Shown here piece after piece: positions 36,979 through 45,848 of a stretch of DNA of 64,000 bases. The position numbers and the translations under genes are program-made. The notes below the pieces were generated by a model. That model did no database searches. It saw only the letters and a program-made list of their open reading frames with translations, and had not been told where the DNA came from. This stretch comes from JAMXLO01 sp963850535 (GTDB lineage Bacteria; Pseudomonadota; Alphaproteobacteria; Acetobacterales; Acetobacteraceae): NCBI GenBank assembly GCA_963850535.1, contig CAWKMC010000013.1, forward strand, positions 62,001-126,000, given 5' to 3'. How positions within the stretch are numbered: the stretch's first letter is position 1; each line of letters begins with the position of its first letter.

Positions 36979-38466
36979 ATGCCGGCTCGCACGGGACGCC
37001 AGTACCTGAACGGACTGCGGGAGCAGCAGCGCGAAGTCTGGATCGGCGGCGAGCGCGTCAAGGACGTGACCACGCATCCCGGCCTCGCCGGCGGTGCACG
37101 CGCCATCGCAGCGCTCTACGACATGCAGTGCGATCCCAAGTACCACGATCAGATGACCTACACGTCGCCGACCACCGGCGATCGCGTAGGCCTCTCGTTC
37201 ATCAACCCGCGCACGCGCGAGGAACTGGAATCGCGCCGCGTCATGATGCTGAACTGGGCGCGTTCGACCTGCGGCATGATGGGCCGGTCGCCCGATTTCA
37301 TGAACGTGACACTTGCCGCCTGGGGCGCCGCGGCCGAGTATTTTGCTGGGGGAAAAGGCGGGCGACCGGAGTTCGCGCAGAACGTGCGACGGTATTACGA
37401 GTTTATCCGCGAGAATGACATCGTCCTCACCCACTCGTTGATCAACCTACAGCGCAGCCGCAATGTGAGTGCCCACTACAACCTGCAGGAAGGCACCGCG
37501 CTGCAGGCGATCCGCGAAAACAGCCGAGGCATCGTCGTGCGTGGCGCACGGGTTCTGGCAACGCTCGGTCCGATCTCCGATGAAATTGCCGTCTATTCAC
37601 CGCGGCTCGGCCAATACAGCGAGGGGCATAGTCCGTTCGCCCTCGCCTTCTCGATCCCCTGCGGCACCCCGGGGCTGCGCTTCCTCTGCCGCGACAGCTT
37701 CGATCTCGGTCGCTCGCATTTCGACCATCCGCTCGGCTCGCGCTTCGAGGAAATGGACTGCATCGTGTTCTTCGACGATGTCGAGGTGCCGTGGGAGCGG
37801 ATGTTCCTTTATGGCGATGTGGACCTGCTCAACGGCGCCGCGGCCGGCACGCACTACTCGGCGCATTCCTCGCATCAGGGCGCCGCGAAGAACCTCGCCA
37901 AGTGCGAACTCGTCCTGGGCCTTGCCCTGCTGATGACCGAGACGCTTGGCAACACGCACCTGCCGCACGTTGAGGAACGCATTGGCGAACTTATGCTGAC
38001 AACCACGCTGACCCGCGCACTGATGCGCGCCGGCGAGGCGGATGCGAAGCTCGACGAATGGGGCGTGATGTGTCCCGACCCGGTGACGATCGAAAGCACC
38101 CGCAACCTGTTCATGACCGCCTATCCGCGGATGATCGAGATCCTGCAGCTACTCGGCTCGTCCAGTTTCATGATCACGCCAAGTGAGGCCGATTTTAAAG
38201 GTCCATTGGCCGCCGATATCGAACAGTATCTTGCCACCGATAACACCACAGCCCGCGACCGGGTACGGCTGTTCCGCCTGGCCTGGGACGTGGCCGGCAG
38301 CTCGTTCGGCAGTCGCCAGGTGCTGTACGAACGCTTCTTCGCCTCCGACCCGTTGACACGCGCCCGCGCCCTGGCTGCGATGTATCCGAAGAGTGAGGCA
38401 ATGGAACGCGTGCTGGATTTCCTACGCAGGGAGGATGGGCGGGTCGAGCCCGCCCATGACGATTGA
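36979..38466 (+). CDS. 4-hydroxyphenylacetate 3-monooxygenase (HpaB) family oxygenase
   Basis: A 495-aa member of the HpaB/PvcC flavin-dependent monooxygenase family (acyl-CoA-dehydrogenase fold), which hydroxylates aromatics with FADH2 from a separate reductase. Signatures: TSPTTGDRVGLSFINPRTRE, NDIVLTHSLINLQRSRNVSA, CDFSRDP-equivalent DCIVFFDDVEVPWERMFLYG and HQGAAKNLAKCELVLGLALL. AGGAG seven bases upstream supports ATG 36979. The last nine residues (GRVEPAHDD) are encoded by a palindromic repeat, so the natural C-terminus was probably a few residues shorter. No HpaC reductase is nearby. It is followed by a VOC gene, a possible ring-cleavage partner. Confidence 0.9.
   Translation: MPARTGRQYLNGLREQQREVWIGGERVKDVTTHPGLAGGARAIAALYDMQCDPKYHDQMTYTSPTTGDRVGLSFINPRTREELESRRVMMLNWARSTCGMMGRSPDFMNVTLAAWGAAAEYFAGGKGGRPEFAQNVRRYYEFIRENDIVLTHSLINLQRSRNVSAHYNLQEGTALQAIRENSRGIVVRGARVLATLGPISDEIAVYSPRLGQYSEGHSPFALAFSIPCGTPGLRFLCRDSFDLGRSHFDHPLGSRFEEMDCIVFFDDVEVPWERMFLYGDVDLLNGAAAGTHYSAHSSHQGAAKNLAKCELVLGLALLMTETLGNTHLPHVEERIGELMLTTTLTRALMRAGEADAKLDEWGVMCPDPVTIESTRNLFMTAYPRMIEILQLLGSSSFMITPSEADFKGPLAADIEQYLATDNTTARDRVRLFRLAWDVAGSSFGSRQVLYERFFASDPLTRARALAAMYPKSEAMERVLDFLRREDGRVEPAHDD
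38435..38457. repeat. palindromic repeat inside the 3' end of the HpaB-type gene
   Basis: ATGGGCGGG-tcgag-CCCGCCCAT is a perfect 9-bp inverted repeat of the same element class as 35830-35852 (ATGGCGGGG...CCCCGCCAT). It forms the last codons of the upstream gene. A second GC hairpin (GCCGGGC-tga-GGCCCGG-like) follows at about 38468-38486. Confidence 0.75.
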
Positions 38467-38505
38467 AGGCCGGGCTGAGGCCCGGAACCATATGGAGGAC
38501 ACGTC

Positions 38506-39012
38506 ATGAGCTACCGACCAAAGCATCTCGGGCACGTCAATCTGTATGTGCGCAACGCCGAGAAGTCGCGCCAGTGGTATGAGGACGTGCTTGGGCTGCA
38601 CACCTATCATTTCCGTCCTGGCCGCGCCGCCTTCATGTCGGCGGACGAAGACAAGTCGCACGAGATCGCGCTGATGGAACTCGGCGACGATGCGCCTCTG
38701 CAGTTGAAGCGCCAGGTCGGGCTGAACCACGCCGCCTTCATGATGGAGAGCCTCGACGATCTCAAGGAGGCCTATGCGCGGCTGAAGGCAAAGGGCGTGA
38801 AGATCGACCATATCTCCGATCACGGGCTTTCCCTCGGCATCTACTTCCGCGATCCGGACGGCAACGGGCTCGAAGTCTCTTACGAGCTGCCGCGGGAAAA
38901 ATGGCCACGGCAGGAAGAGGTGTTCGCACCGGACGTGGTGAACCTGGGACTGTTCCCGGGACCATGGGACGAAGAGATCGCGCGGCAGCGTGCCGCGGTG
39001 CCGGCGCAGTAG
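38506..39012 (+). CDS. VOC family protein (extradiol-dioxygenase-like)
   Basis: A 168-aa vicinal-oxygen-chelate protein with two beta-alpha-beta-beta-beta modules: LGHVNLYVRNAEKSRQWYED at the N-terminus and LNHAAFMMESLDDLKEAYAR in the second half. Candidate metal ligands are His9/10 region (LGHVN), His in GLNHAAF and Glu in GNGLEVSYE, the classic His-His-Glu arrangement of catechol 2,3-dioxygenases. GGAGG seven bases upstream. Its place after an aromatic hydroxylase gene suggests a ring-cleavage dioxygenase, but VOC proteins can also be isomerases or resistance proteins. Confidence 0.87.
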   Translation: MSYRPKHLGHVNLYVRNAEKSRQWYEDVLGLHTYHFRPGRAAFMSADEDKSHEIALMELGDDAPLQLKRQVGLNHAAFMMESLDDLKEAYARLKAKGVKIDHISDHGLSLGIYFRDPDGNGLEVSYELPREKWPRQEEVFAPDVVNLGLFPGPWDEEIARQRAAVPAQ

Positions 39013-39015
39013 CGG

Positions 39016-40401
39016 TCAGAGCCAGCGCCTGAACCAGGCGCCGGAGGCGACAGCGGTCGATAGCGTCGCGCCGTAGACCACCAGCGCGGCGCTGAGCGCA
39101 AGGAAGAGCGCGGCCGGCGAACCAGTAGCGCGCAGCAGCAGCCAGCCCCCGCCGACGGCGACGAACAGTCGCAGCATGCCGGCGAGCAGCGGCCAGAACA
39201 GGCGGCCAGCGCCTTGCGAGGCGAAGTAGAGCGAGAGGCCAAGACCGAAGAAGCCATAGGCCGGCCCAACCATGCGCAGATAGGCCGTGCCGGTCTCCAG
39301 CATTCTCGGGTCATGTCCGAACAGGCCCAGCCACGCAGTCGGCCAGATCGCAGCTGTTACTCCCACGGCCTCGGTCAGGAGGAAGGCGAGCGCACCGCCG
39401 GTCAGCGCAATTCGCAGCGCCCGTGCCCTTTGTCCGGCACCGATGTTGGTACCGACCAGCGCCACCAGCGGGGCACCGAGCCCGAACACCAGAGGCACCA
39501 ATAGGTACTCGAGCCGACCGCCGGTGCCGTAACCGGCGATCGCATCCGGCCCGAATGCCGAGCCGACCAGCGCGGTCGTCAGCGCCACAGTCAGCGTGGT
39601 TTGCAGCGTCGTCACCCCCGCAACGGCACCGACCCGCAGTATGTCGCGGAACAGCGGCCAACGTGGCTGCACCAAATGAAGCCGCACGATGCACCGGCCG
39701 GACAGGATGTACCAGGCCAGCACCGCCGTGGTGAGTGCGGTGGTAGACACCACGGCGACGCCACCGCCGGCGATGCCAAGCGCCGGGAACGGCCCAAGAC
39801 CGAAGATAAGGCAGGGCGATAGCGGGATCAGCAGCACAACGCTGCTACAAATCACCAGGGCGGGGACGAACATGTTTCCGGTGCCACGAATGACGCTGGC
39901 CAGTGCATTCATCAGCCACACCAGCGGAGTGCCCGCGAACACAACGTTGGAATAGCGCAGTGCGGCGGCAAGCGAGCCGCCGTCGCCGCCCAGTGCACGA
40001 TACAGCGATGGCCCGAAGGCCAGGACAAGCATCGAGAAGATTAGGCCCAGCACCACATTGATGATCAGCGCATGCAGTACCAGCGCGTCCGCCTGGTCCC
40101 GTTGCCTTGCTCCCAGCGCACGCGCAATGGCGGAGGAGATGCCACCGCCCATCGCGCCACCGGACAGCATCTGCATCATCATGAAACCCGGGAATACCAA
40201 AGCCATCCCGGCCAGCGCGTCGGTCCCGAGGCGTGAGACGAACCACGTCTCGATCAGCCCCGTGGAGGCCTGCGCCAGCATCACCAGGATGTTCGGCCAC
40301 GCGAGGCTCAGCAGCGTCGCCACGATCGGGCCATGCAAGAGCGTCTGGGTGCGCGGATTGTGCACGCTCTGCAGTGCCGGCGCTGCGGCCGTAGCGCTCA
40401 T
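39016..40401 (-). CDS. MATE family efflux transporter
   Basis: A 461-aa polytopic membrane protein with about 12 hydrophobic helices and MATE/NorM features: GPIVATLLSLAWPNILVMLA, the duplicated halves with G-rich loops, AIARALGARQRDQADALVLH and NIGAGQRARALRIALTGGAL. It exports drugs or metabolites by Na+ or H+ antiport. It converges with the VOC gene (4 bases apart) and is divergent from the NhaP-type antiporter. The 58-base gap between the two transporters contains a palindrome that may be a shared operator. Confidence 0.92.
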   Translation of the reverse strand: MSATAAAPALQSVHNPRTQTLLHGPIVATLLSLAWPNILVMLAQASTGLIETWFVSRLGTDALAGMALVFPGFMMMQMLSGGAMGGGISSAIARALGARQRDQADALVLHALIINVVLGLIFSMLVLAFGPSLYRALGGDGGSLAAALRYSNVVFAGTPLVWLMNALASVIRGTGNMFVPALVICSSVVLLIPLSPCLIFGLGPFPALGIAGGGVAVVSTTALTTAVLAWYILSGRCIVRLHLVQPRWPLFRDILRVGAVAGVTTLQTTLTVALTTALVGSAFGPDAIAGYGTGGRLEYLLVPLVFGLGAPLVALVGTNIGAGQRARALRIALTGGALAFLLTEAVGVTAAIWPTAWLGLFGHDPRMLETGTAYLRMVGPAYGFFGLGLSLYFASQGAGRLFWPLLAGMLRLFVAVGGGWLLLRATGSPAALFLALSAALVVYGATLSTAVASGAWFRRWL

Positions 40402-40422
40402 AATGTCATGGCCTCCAAAGCT

Positions 40423-40439
40423 ACTATTATGATGATAGT
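40423..40439. promoter_or_regulatory. AT-rich inverted repeat between divergent transporter genes
   Basis: ACTAT-tatgatg-ATAGT, a 5-bp inverted repeat in an AT-rich patch that stands out from GC-rich surroundings, lies in the 58-base gap between the MATE and NhaP genes. It probably overlaps both promoters. Binding by a specific regulator is speculation. Confidence 0.3.
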
Positions 40440-40459
40440 TACCGTCGGGCGAAGGGTCA

Positions 40460-41770
40460 ATGGCCAGGCAGCCATTGCTCTACGGGCGGCGGGCAGAGAA
40501 CATCCGGCGCATGCCAATCGGTCCGGATCTCTTCGAACTCGGCCACGCCCATATGAAGATCGCCCACGAGATGATCCTCGGGGGCGCACTGCTGGGCGCG
40601 TTGAGCGTGTTTGCCGGCCTGCTGTCCCGACGGGTCGGTGCACCAATACTGCTGGTATTCCTCGCACTCGGGATGCTGGCCGGCGAGGACGGTCCCGGTG
40701 GCGTCCCCTACGGCGATTTCGCCTCGGCCTACCTGATCGGCAGCGTGGCGCTGGCCGTGATCCTGCTGCAGGGCGGGCTGCAAACCACTCCGTCGATGCT
40801 GCGCCTTGCCGGATGGCCGGCTCTCGCGCTCGCCGTCATCGGCGTCGGAGTGACGGCGGTATGTGTCGGTGCGGCGGTGTCAGCGCTGACGGGCACGCCG
40901 TTCGCGAAGGCCATGCTGGTTGGCGCCGCAGTGGCACCGACCGATGCCGCCGCCGTCACCGCCTTGCTTGGACGCGCCCACATAGCGCTGCCGGAACGCG
41001 TCACCGCGCTGCTGGAGGTCGAGTTGGGGCTGAACGATCCTATGTCGATCTTCCTGACGGTGTTCGTGATCCACGCCATTATAGATCCCGCCGCGATCAC
41101 TCTACCTGGCGGGACGATGCTGTTCCTGCACGAGATGGTCGGCGGGATGCTGCTGGGCCTCGGCGGAGGATGGCTGCTTGCGCTGATGCTGCGCAACCTG
41201 CGGCTGGAGATTCCGACCGCCATGGTCTTGGTGCTGACCGTCGGATTGGCGGTCTTTGGCCTGGCTCAGGTTCTGGGGACCAGCGGCTTCATGGCGATCT
41301 ACCTGGTCGGCATCATGGTCGGCGCGACCAGATATCCTGGCCAGCAGGCGATCACCAACTTCTTTGATGGCGTCGGTTGGCTCGCACAGATCGTGCTGTT
41401 CCTGATGCTGGGCCTGCTGGTGACACCGCACGACCTGGTGCCTTTTATTCCCCTCGGCGTCGCCATTGCCCTGATACTCATCGTGGTGGCGCGCCCGCTG
41501 GCGACGTTCGCCTGCGTGTTGCCGTTCCGCTTCAACTGGCGAGAGGCGACCTTCGCGTCCTGGGTCGGCCTGCGGGGTGCCGCGCCTATCTTCATCAGCT
41601 TCATCCCGGCGCTCGCCGACCCTGTCCGCGACGAGAAGCTGTTCTCCGGCGTATTCGTCGTCGTGGTCGTGTCGCTCGTTATTCAAGGCTGGACGATCGG
41701 CGCTGCAGCCCGCCTGCTGGGCTTTGCCACGCCGCCGCACCACGCGAAGGCCAAGCCGCACGCGACGTGA
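40460..41770 (+). CDS. NhaP-type cation:proton antiporter
   Basis: About 436 aa with ~12 transmembrane segments of the CPA1 family. LLSRRVGAPILLVFLALGML and AGEDGPGGVPYGDF are typical of NhaP2 (CvrA) K+/H+ antiporters; the ion-binding region is GAAVAPTDAAAVTALLG and NDPMSIFLTVFVIHAIIDP with conserved ND. WVGLRGAAPIFISFIPAL is the arginine-containing helix. Start choice is uncertain: ATG 40460 has AAGGG close upstream, while ATG 40511 or 40553 would begin nearer the first helix. The hydrophilic C-terminal regulatory domain of NhaP2 is absent, so this is a short form. Confidence 0.88.
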   Translation: MARQPLLYGRRAENIRRMPIGPDLFELGHAHMKIAHEMILGGALLGALSVFAGLLSRRVGAPILLVFLALGMLAGEDGPGGVPYGDFASAYLIGSVALAVILLQGGLQTTPSMLRLAGWPALALAVIGVGVTAVCVGAAVSALTGTPFAKAMLVGAAVAPTDAAAVTALLGRAHIALPERVTALLEVELGLNDPMSIFLTVFVIHAIIDPAAITLPGGTMLFLHEMVGGMLLGLGGGWLLALMLRNLRLEIPTAMVLVLTVGLAVFGLAQVLGTSGFMAIYLVGIMVGATRYPGQQAITNFFDGVGWLAQIVLFLMLGLLVTPHDLVPFIPLGVAIALILIVVARPLATFACVLPFRFNWREATFASWVGLRGAAPIFISFIPALADPVRDEKLFSGVFVVVVVSLVIQGWTIGAAARLLGFATPPHHAKAKPHAT

Positions 41771-41782
41771 TCGGCTCAGTCG

Positions 41783-42346
41783 CTATCTAGCCAGGCCGGG
41801 GCTCCCCGCCGGTACGGCATAAAAATTCATCGTCAGTGACACACAAGTATAATAGCCCATCAGCACGATCATGTCGGTGATACTCTCGTGCCCGAGCACC
41901 TTGACCGCACGATCGTACAGCCCCTGTGGCACGATGCGCTCCGATGACAGCGCCATGGCGCATTCGTAGACACACTGTTCCCGTGCATCGGCAAACGATG
42001 TCGGCAAGCCGGCGATGATCGCTTCCACCGACGCCGCCGGCAGACCAACTTCCTTGCCGCGCTTCTCGTGCGCATTGTTCGGATAGGCCGAATGCCACTT
42101 GCTGGTGATCACCACGACAGCGATCTCGCGCTCGCGCTCGCTCAGCGAAGAAGCACCAGGCGTGAAATGCTGCCCGAGCGGCTCCGCCGCATGCACCAGC
42201 TTCGGATTGTGCACCCAGACCTTGTACGGTCCAGGCAGCCGGCCACGCGGCCCGTCGACCAGGAAGCGATAGCCCTCCTGCTGTTCCGGCGTCATGCGAT
42301 CGAACGGGATTTCCGCATATCGACCAAAGCTCGGTGTGTCGGCCAT
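41783..42346 (-). CDS. carboxymuconolactone decarboxylase family protein
   Basis: A 187-aa CMD-like protein. The start at 42346 has AAGGA nine bases upstream; an ATG eight codons earlier lacks one. The conserved region is PNNAHEKRGKEVGLPAASVE; it keeps the AHE...G pattern but has no CxxC redox pair of the AhpD branch, so it is more like true carboxymuconolactone decarboxylases or the uncharacterised AhpD-related degradation partners. DMIVLMGYYTCVSLTMNFYA is the C-terminal helix pair. It converges with NhaP (12-base gap) and its likely role is accessory to aromatic or xenobiotic catabolism. Confidence 0.82.
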   Translation of the reverse strand: MADTPSFGRYAEIPFDRMTPEQQEGYRFLVDGPRGRLPGPYKVWVHNPKLVHAAEPLGQHFTPGASSLSEREREIAVVVITSKWHSAYPNNAHEKRGKEVGLPAASVEAIIAGLPTSFADAREQCVYECAMALSSERIVPQGLYDRAVKVLGHESITDMIVLMGYYTCVSLTMNFYAVPAGSPGLAR

Positions 42347-42385
42347 TCTTGCGTTTCCTTCTCCTGACACGGCAGGATATGGCCG

Positions 42386-43013
42386 ATGACGCTCATACGG
42401 TCCAGGCGTGCCGTTCTGTCACTCGGCGTCCTGCTCGTCTCGCCGCCGTTCAGCCGCTGCCTTCGCCAAGCCGGAAGACACGCAATCCAGCACGTCACTC
42501 GCTGGTCAGTTGCTGGTCGCCGAACCCGAGATGAGCGATCCGCGCTTTGCCAAGGCGGTCATCCTGATGGTGCAGCATGACCAGAAGGGAGCGCTCGGGA
42601 TCGTGATCAATCGACCGGCTGATGAGGTTCCCGTTGCGAAGTTGCTGGACGCACTCGGCATCGACAGCAAAGACATCGACGGGCGCATCCGTTTGTTCGC
42701 CGGCGGACCGGTGCAGCCGGAAGTCGGGCTTATCGTTCACACAGCGGAATATCGGCGCACCGGAACCATCAACATCGACGGCCGCGTGGCGATGACGACC
42801 GATCCGCAGGTGCTGCGCGACATCGGCCACCACGAAGGACCCCGACAAAGCTTTGTGGCCTTCGGCTACGCCGGTTGGGGACCCGGCCAACTTGAGGGTG
42901 AGTTGATATTGCGGGGTTGGTTCACCATGCCGGAAGATCCGGGACTCGTGTTCGATTTCGACCGTGAAAAGCTGTGGGACGAGACCATGAAGCGACGCAC
43001 GATCCCGCTCTGA
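42386..43013 (+). pseudogene. YqgE/AlgH family protein (UPF0301) with signal peptide, frameshifted near 42452
   Basis: The conserved UPF0301 domain is complete: GQLLVAEPEMSDPRFAKAVI, LMVQHDQKGALGIVINRPAD, FAGGPVQPEVGLIVHTAEY and FGYAGWGPGQLEGELILRG W. In that frame no good start exists. The other frame from ATG 42386 gives a signal peptide (MTLIRSRRAVLSLGVLLVSP PF), and one extra base near 42452 joins it to SAAAFAKPEDTQSSTSLAGQ, with AFA as a plausible cleavage site. YqgE/AlgH proteins are usually cytosolic, so an exported form would be unusual. It is two bases upstream of the DsbA-like gene. Confidence 0.8.
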
Positions 43014-43015
43014 CC

Positions 43016-43631
43016 ATGCGCAGCATTACCGCGTATACCGACTACAAGAGCCCGTATGCCTACCTGGCAAAGGATCTAACCTACGCGCTCGCGCGCGATC
43101 TTGCGGTGCACGTCGAATGGCTCCCCTACGTGCTCGATATCCCGGCCTATCTTGGCTCGGCGCGCGTCGATGCAGAGGGGCACGTGCTGGAGCAGAACCG
43201 CAACGCGCACCAATGGCGTCGCGTTCGCTACAGTTACATGGATTGCCGCCGCCAGGCGCGTAAACGGGGGCTGGTGATCCGGGGACCGCAGAAGATCTGG
43301 GATTTCATCGCTCGCCGCCGCTGGGATGCTGTTCGCCAAGCAGGCCGACGACGCCGTGTTTCGCCGCTACCACGACAGCGTGTTCGAACGTTTTTGGAAG
43401 CGCGAGCTGGATATCGAGGACGCCGTGATCATCGGCAGCGTGTTGGCAGAAGCCGGCGCCGATGCAGCCTCGTTTGCCAAGCAGACGCCAGCGCTGCGCG
43501 ACGAGGTCACGACGATCAGCCGAGCAGCAGAGGAACGCGGCGTGTTCGGCGTACCTAGTTTCATCGTCGATGGCGAGCTGTTCTGGGGCAGCGAGCATCT
43601 TCCGGACATCCGCGTTATGCTCGCAGCCTGA
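43016..43631 (+). pseudogene. DsbA-family 2-hydroxychromene-2-carboxylate isomerase-like protein, frameshifted near 43304
   Basis: A thioredoxin-fold protein of the DsbA/HCCA-isomerase (kappa GST-like) family. The N-terminal part MRSITAYTDYKSPYAYLAKD has the SPYAYLA motif in place of CxxC, typical of HCCA isomerases. At KIWD an extra T near 43304 shifts the frame; the continuation is SSLAAAGMLFAKQADDAVFR and ends VFGVPSFIVDGELFWGSEHL, PDIRVMLAA. VPSF is the usual cis-proline loop. The enzyme would isomerise an intermediate of aromatic ring degradation using glutathione. The alcohol dehydrogenase gene follows 18 bases later. Confidence 0.85.
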
Positions 43632-43649
43632 CGCAACGGGGGGAATGTC

Positions 43650-44732
43650 ATGCGTGCAGCGATCTTTCGGCGCGGCGACTTCGTCGTGGACAACGTCGCG
43701 GACCCCAGGCCCGCCGCGGGGCAGGTGCTGGTGAAGACATTGTGCTGCGGCATCTGCGGCACCGATCTGCACGCGGCGAAGTTCACCGATCAGTTCATCG
43801 AACGCTCGGCCCGCGCCGGCGGACGTTGGCCGATGGACCCGTCACGCGACGTGGTGTTCGGCCACGAATTCTGCTGCGAGATTGTCGAGCACGGCGCCGG
43901 CACCGAGAATTGGCTGAAGCCGGGCACGCTGGTTTGCTCGATGCCGATGACGATCGCCGATGCCACCGTGCAGGGCATCGGTTATTCCAACGATATTGCA
44001 GGCGGCTTTGCCCAGTACATGCCGTTGGCGGAACGCATGCTGCTGCCGGTGCCGAATGGACTGCCGGCCGACAGGGCCGCGCTGACCGAGCCGATCGCGG
44101 TGGGTTGGCACGCGGTGCAGAAGGCGCGCCTCGCGCCGGATGACGTACCGCTGGTGATCGGCTGCGGGCCGGTCGGCCTGTCGGTGATCGCCGCGCTGAA
44201 GATCCGCAACGTGCACCCGATCATTGCCGCGGATTTTTCGCCCGGCCGGCGCGCGCTCGCGCAGCAGATGGGCGCCGACATCGTTATCGATCCCGGTGCG
44301 ACATCGCCTTATCAGTCCTGGAAGGATGTCGCGACGCCGGCCGGCTATGACGGCAGCCGCTACGCGCAGTTGTTCGGCAGCGGTCCAAAACAACGCCCTG
44401 CGGTAATGTTTGAATGTGTCGGTGTGCCTGGCGTCATCCAGCAGATCATCGACGGCGCGCCGGCTGATGCACGTATCGTCGTGGTCGGCGTGTGCATGGA
44501 GACGGATCGGTTCGAACCGTTCTTCGGCATCATCAAACAGCTGAACATCCAGTTTGTGCTAGCCTATACCGGCGAGGAGTTCGCCCAGAGCCTGCATCAT
44601 ATCGCCGAAGGTAAGGTGGATGTGACGCCGCTGATCACCGGCCACGTGGGACTGGATGGTGTGAAGGGTGCGTTTGCCGAACTGGCCAACCCGGAAAAGC
44701 ATGCCAAGATAATGGTCCAGCCCTGGGAGTAG
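43650..44732 (+). CDS. zinc-binding alcohol dehydrogenase (MDR family)
   Basis: A 360-aa medium-chain dehydrogenase. The catalytic zinc ligands are in CCGICGTDLHAAKF (Cys) and VVFGHEFCCEIVEHG (His-Glu); the NAD(P) motif is VIGCGPVGLSVIAALK. The four-cysteine structural zinc lobe of liver ADH is missing, as in sorbitol/threonine dehydrogenase-like enzymes. GGGGGG upstream supports ATG 43650. It follows the DsbA-like gene and precedes the lactonase-like gene by about 19 bases, so these probably form a catabolic operon. Confidence 0.92.
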   Translation: MRAAIFRRGDFVVDNVADPRPAAGQVLVKTLCCGICGTDLHAAKFTDQFIERSARAGGRWPMDPSRDVVFGHEFCCEIVEHGAGTENWLKPGTLVCSMPMTIADATVQGIGYSNDIAGGFAQYMPLAERMLLPVPNGLPADRAALTEPIAVGWHAVQKARLAPDDVPLVIGCGPVGLSVIAALKIRNVHPIIAADFSPGRRALAQQMGADIVIDPGATSPYQSWKDVATPAGYDGSRYAQLFGSGPKQRPAVMFECVGVPGVIQQIIDGAPADARIVVVGVCMETDRFEPFFGIIKQLNIQFVLAYTGEEFAQSLHHIAEGKVDVTPLITGHVGLDGVKGAFAELANPEKHAKIMVQPWE

Positions 44733-44751
44733 CCGCTCGGGAGGAGACAAG

Positions 44752-45848
44752 ATGCCGAACAAAGTATGGCTCTACGCCAACGTCGGGCCGGAACTGACGC
44801 AGTACGATGTGGACGTGGACGCGGCGGCGCTGACCCGCCGCGAGACCGTCAGCCTGCCGGCGAATGTGCAATATGCCTGGCCGCATGCATCGCGGCAGTT
44901 CCTTTATGTCGCGACCAGCGACAGCGCGTCCGGCATGGGGCCGGCGGGCAGCAACCATCACGTGACAGCATTGCGCATCGATGGTGCGACGGGCGCGCTG
45001 ACGCAGCATGGTGCGCCCATTCCGCTGCCGACGCGGCCGATCCACATGGCGACCGATATTCCGTCGCGCCACATCCTGGTGGCGTTCAACAACCCCAGCG
45101 CGATCCGCGTCTATCGGATCAATGCCGATGGCAGCGCGGGGGCCGAGGTTGTGCAGCTGGTGGGATCGACGCGGGCATCTTCGCCCATCAGGTGCGCGCA
45201 ACGCCGGACAACCGGCAGGTGATTCTGGTCTGCCGCGGCCATGACGCGGCAGAGGGCAAACCAGAAGAGCCGGGTTCGCTGAAGCTGTTCGACTTCAACG
45301 ACGGCGTGCTCAGCAACGGAGTATCGATTGCACCCGATGGTGGCTATGGCTTCGGGCCGCGGCATCTGGATTTTCATCCGTCGCAGCCATGGGTCTATGT
45401 GTCGTTGGAACGGCAGAACGCGCTCGACCTGTTCGATCGGACGAATGGCACGCTGTCTGCCACGCCGCGCTATCGCAAGCCTGCGCTAGGGCGTTCGCCG
45501 GTTGGTCGCCAGGCGGTCGGCACGGTGCACGTGCATCCGAATGGTCGCACCGTCTATGTCGCCAATCGCTCCGCCAATGCGGCCGGCGAGAATTCACTTG
45601 CGGTGTATGCGATCGATCAGGCCAGCGGCGAACCGAACCTGATCCAGCACATCGACTCGCACGGCGTGCATCCGCGTACCTTCCACATCGACCCGAGCGG
45701 TCGGCTGATGGCGGTGGCGCACATTACCGGCGCGGCACTCTCGCTGTTTCGCGTTGCTGGAGACGGTAAGCTGGAATTCGTGCGTGCCTACGAAATCGAT
45801 GTCGGCAACCGCACCATGTGGTGGATGGGAATGGTGGAGCAACCATGA
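44752..45848 (+). pseudogene. lactonase family beta-propeller protein, frameshifted near 45166
   Basis: A seven-bladed propeller of the 6-phosphogluconolactonase (YbhE/Pgl)-like family. The first frame (MPNKVWLYANVGPELTQYDV) runs to EVVQLVG; after a -1 (or +2) indel near 45166 the protein continues GIDAGIFAHQVRATPDNRQV to the end RTMWWMGMVEQP. Repeated H-P/FHPSQPWVYVSLERQNALD and VHVHPNGRTVYVANRS motifs are typical of blades. The stop overlaps the start of the F420-type LLM gene (ATGA at 45845-45848). A lactonase between an alcohol dehydrogenase and an LLM enzyme suits lactone ring opening. Confidence 0.85.
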
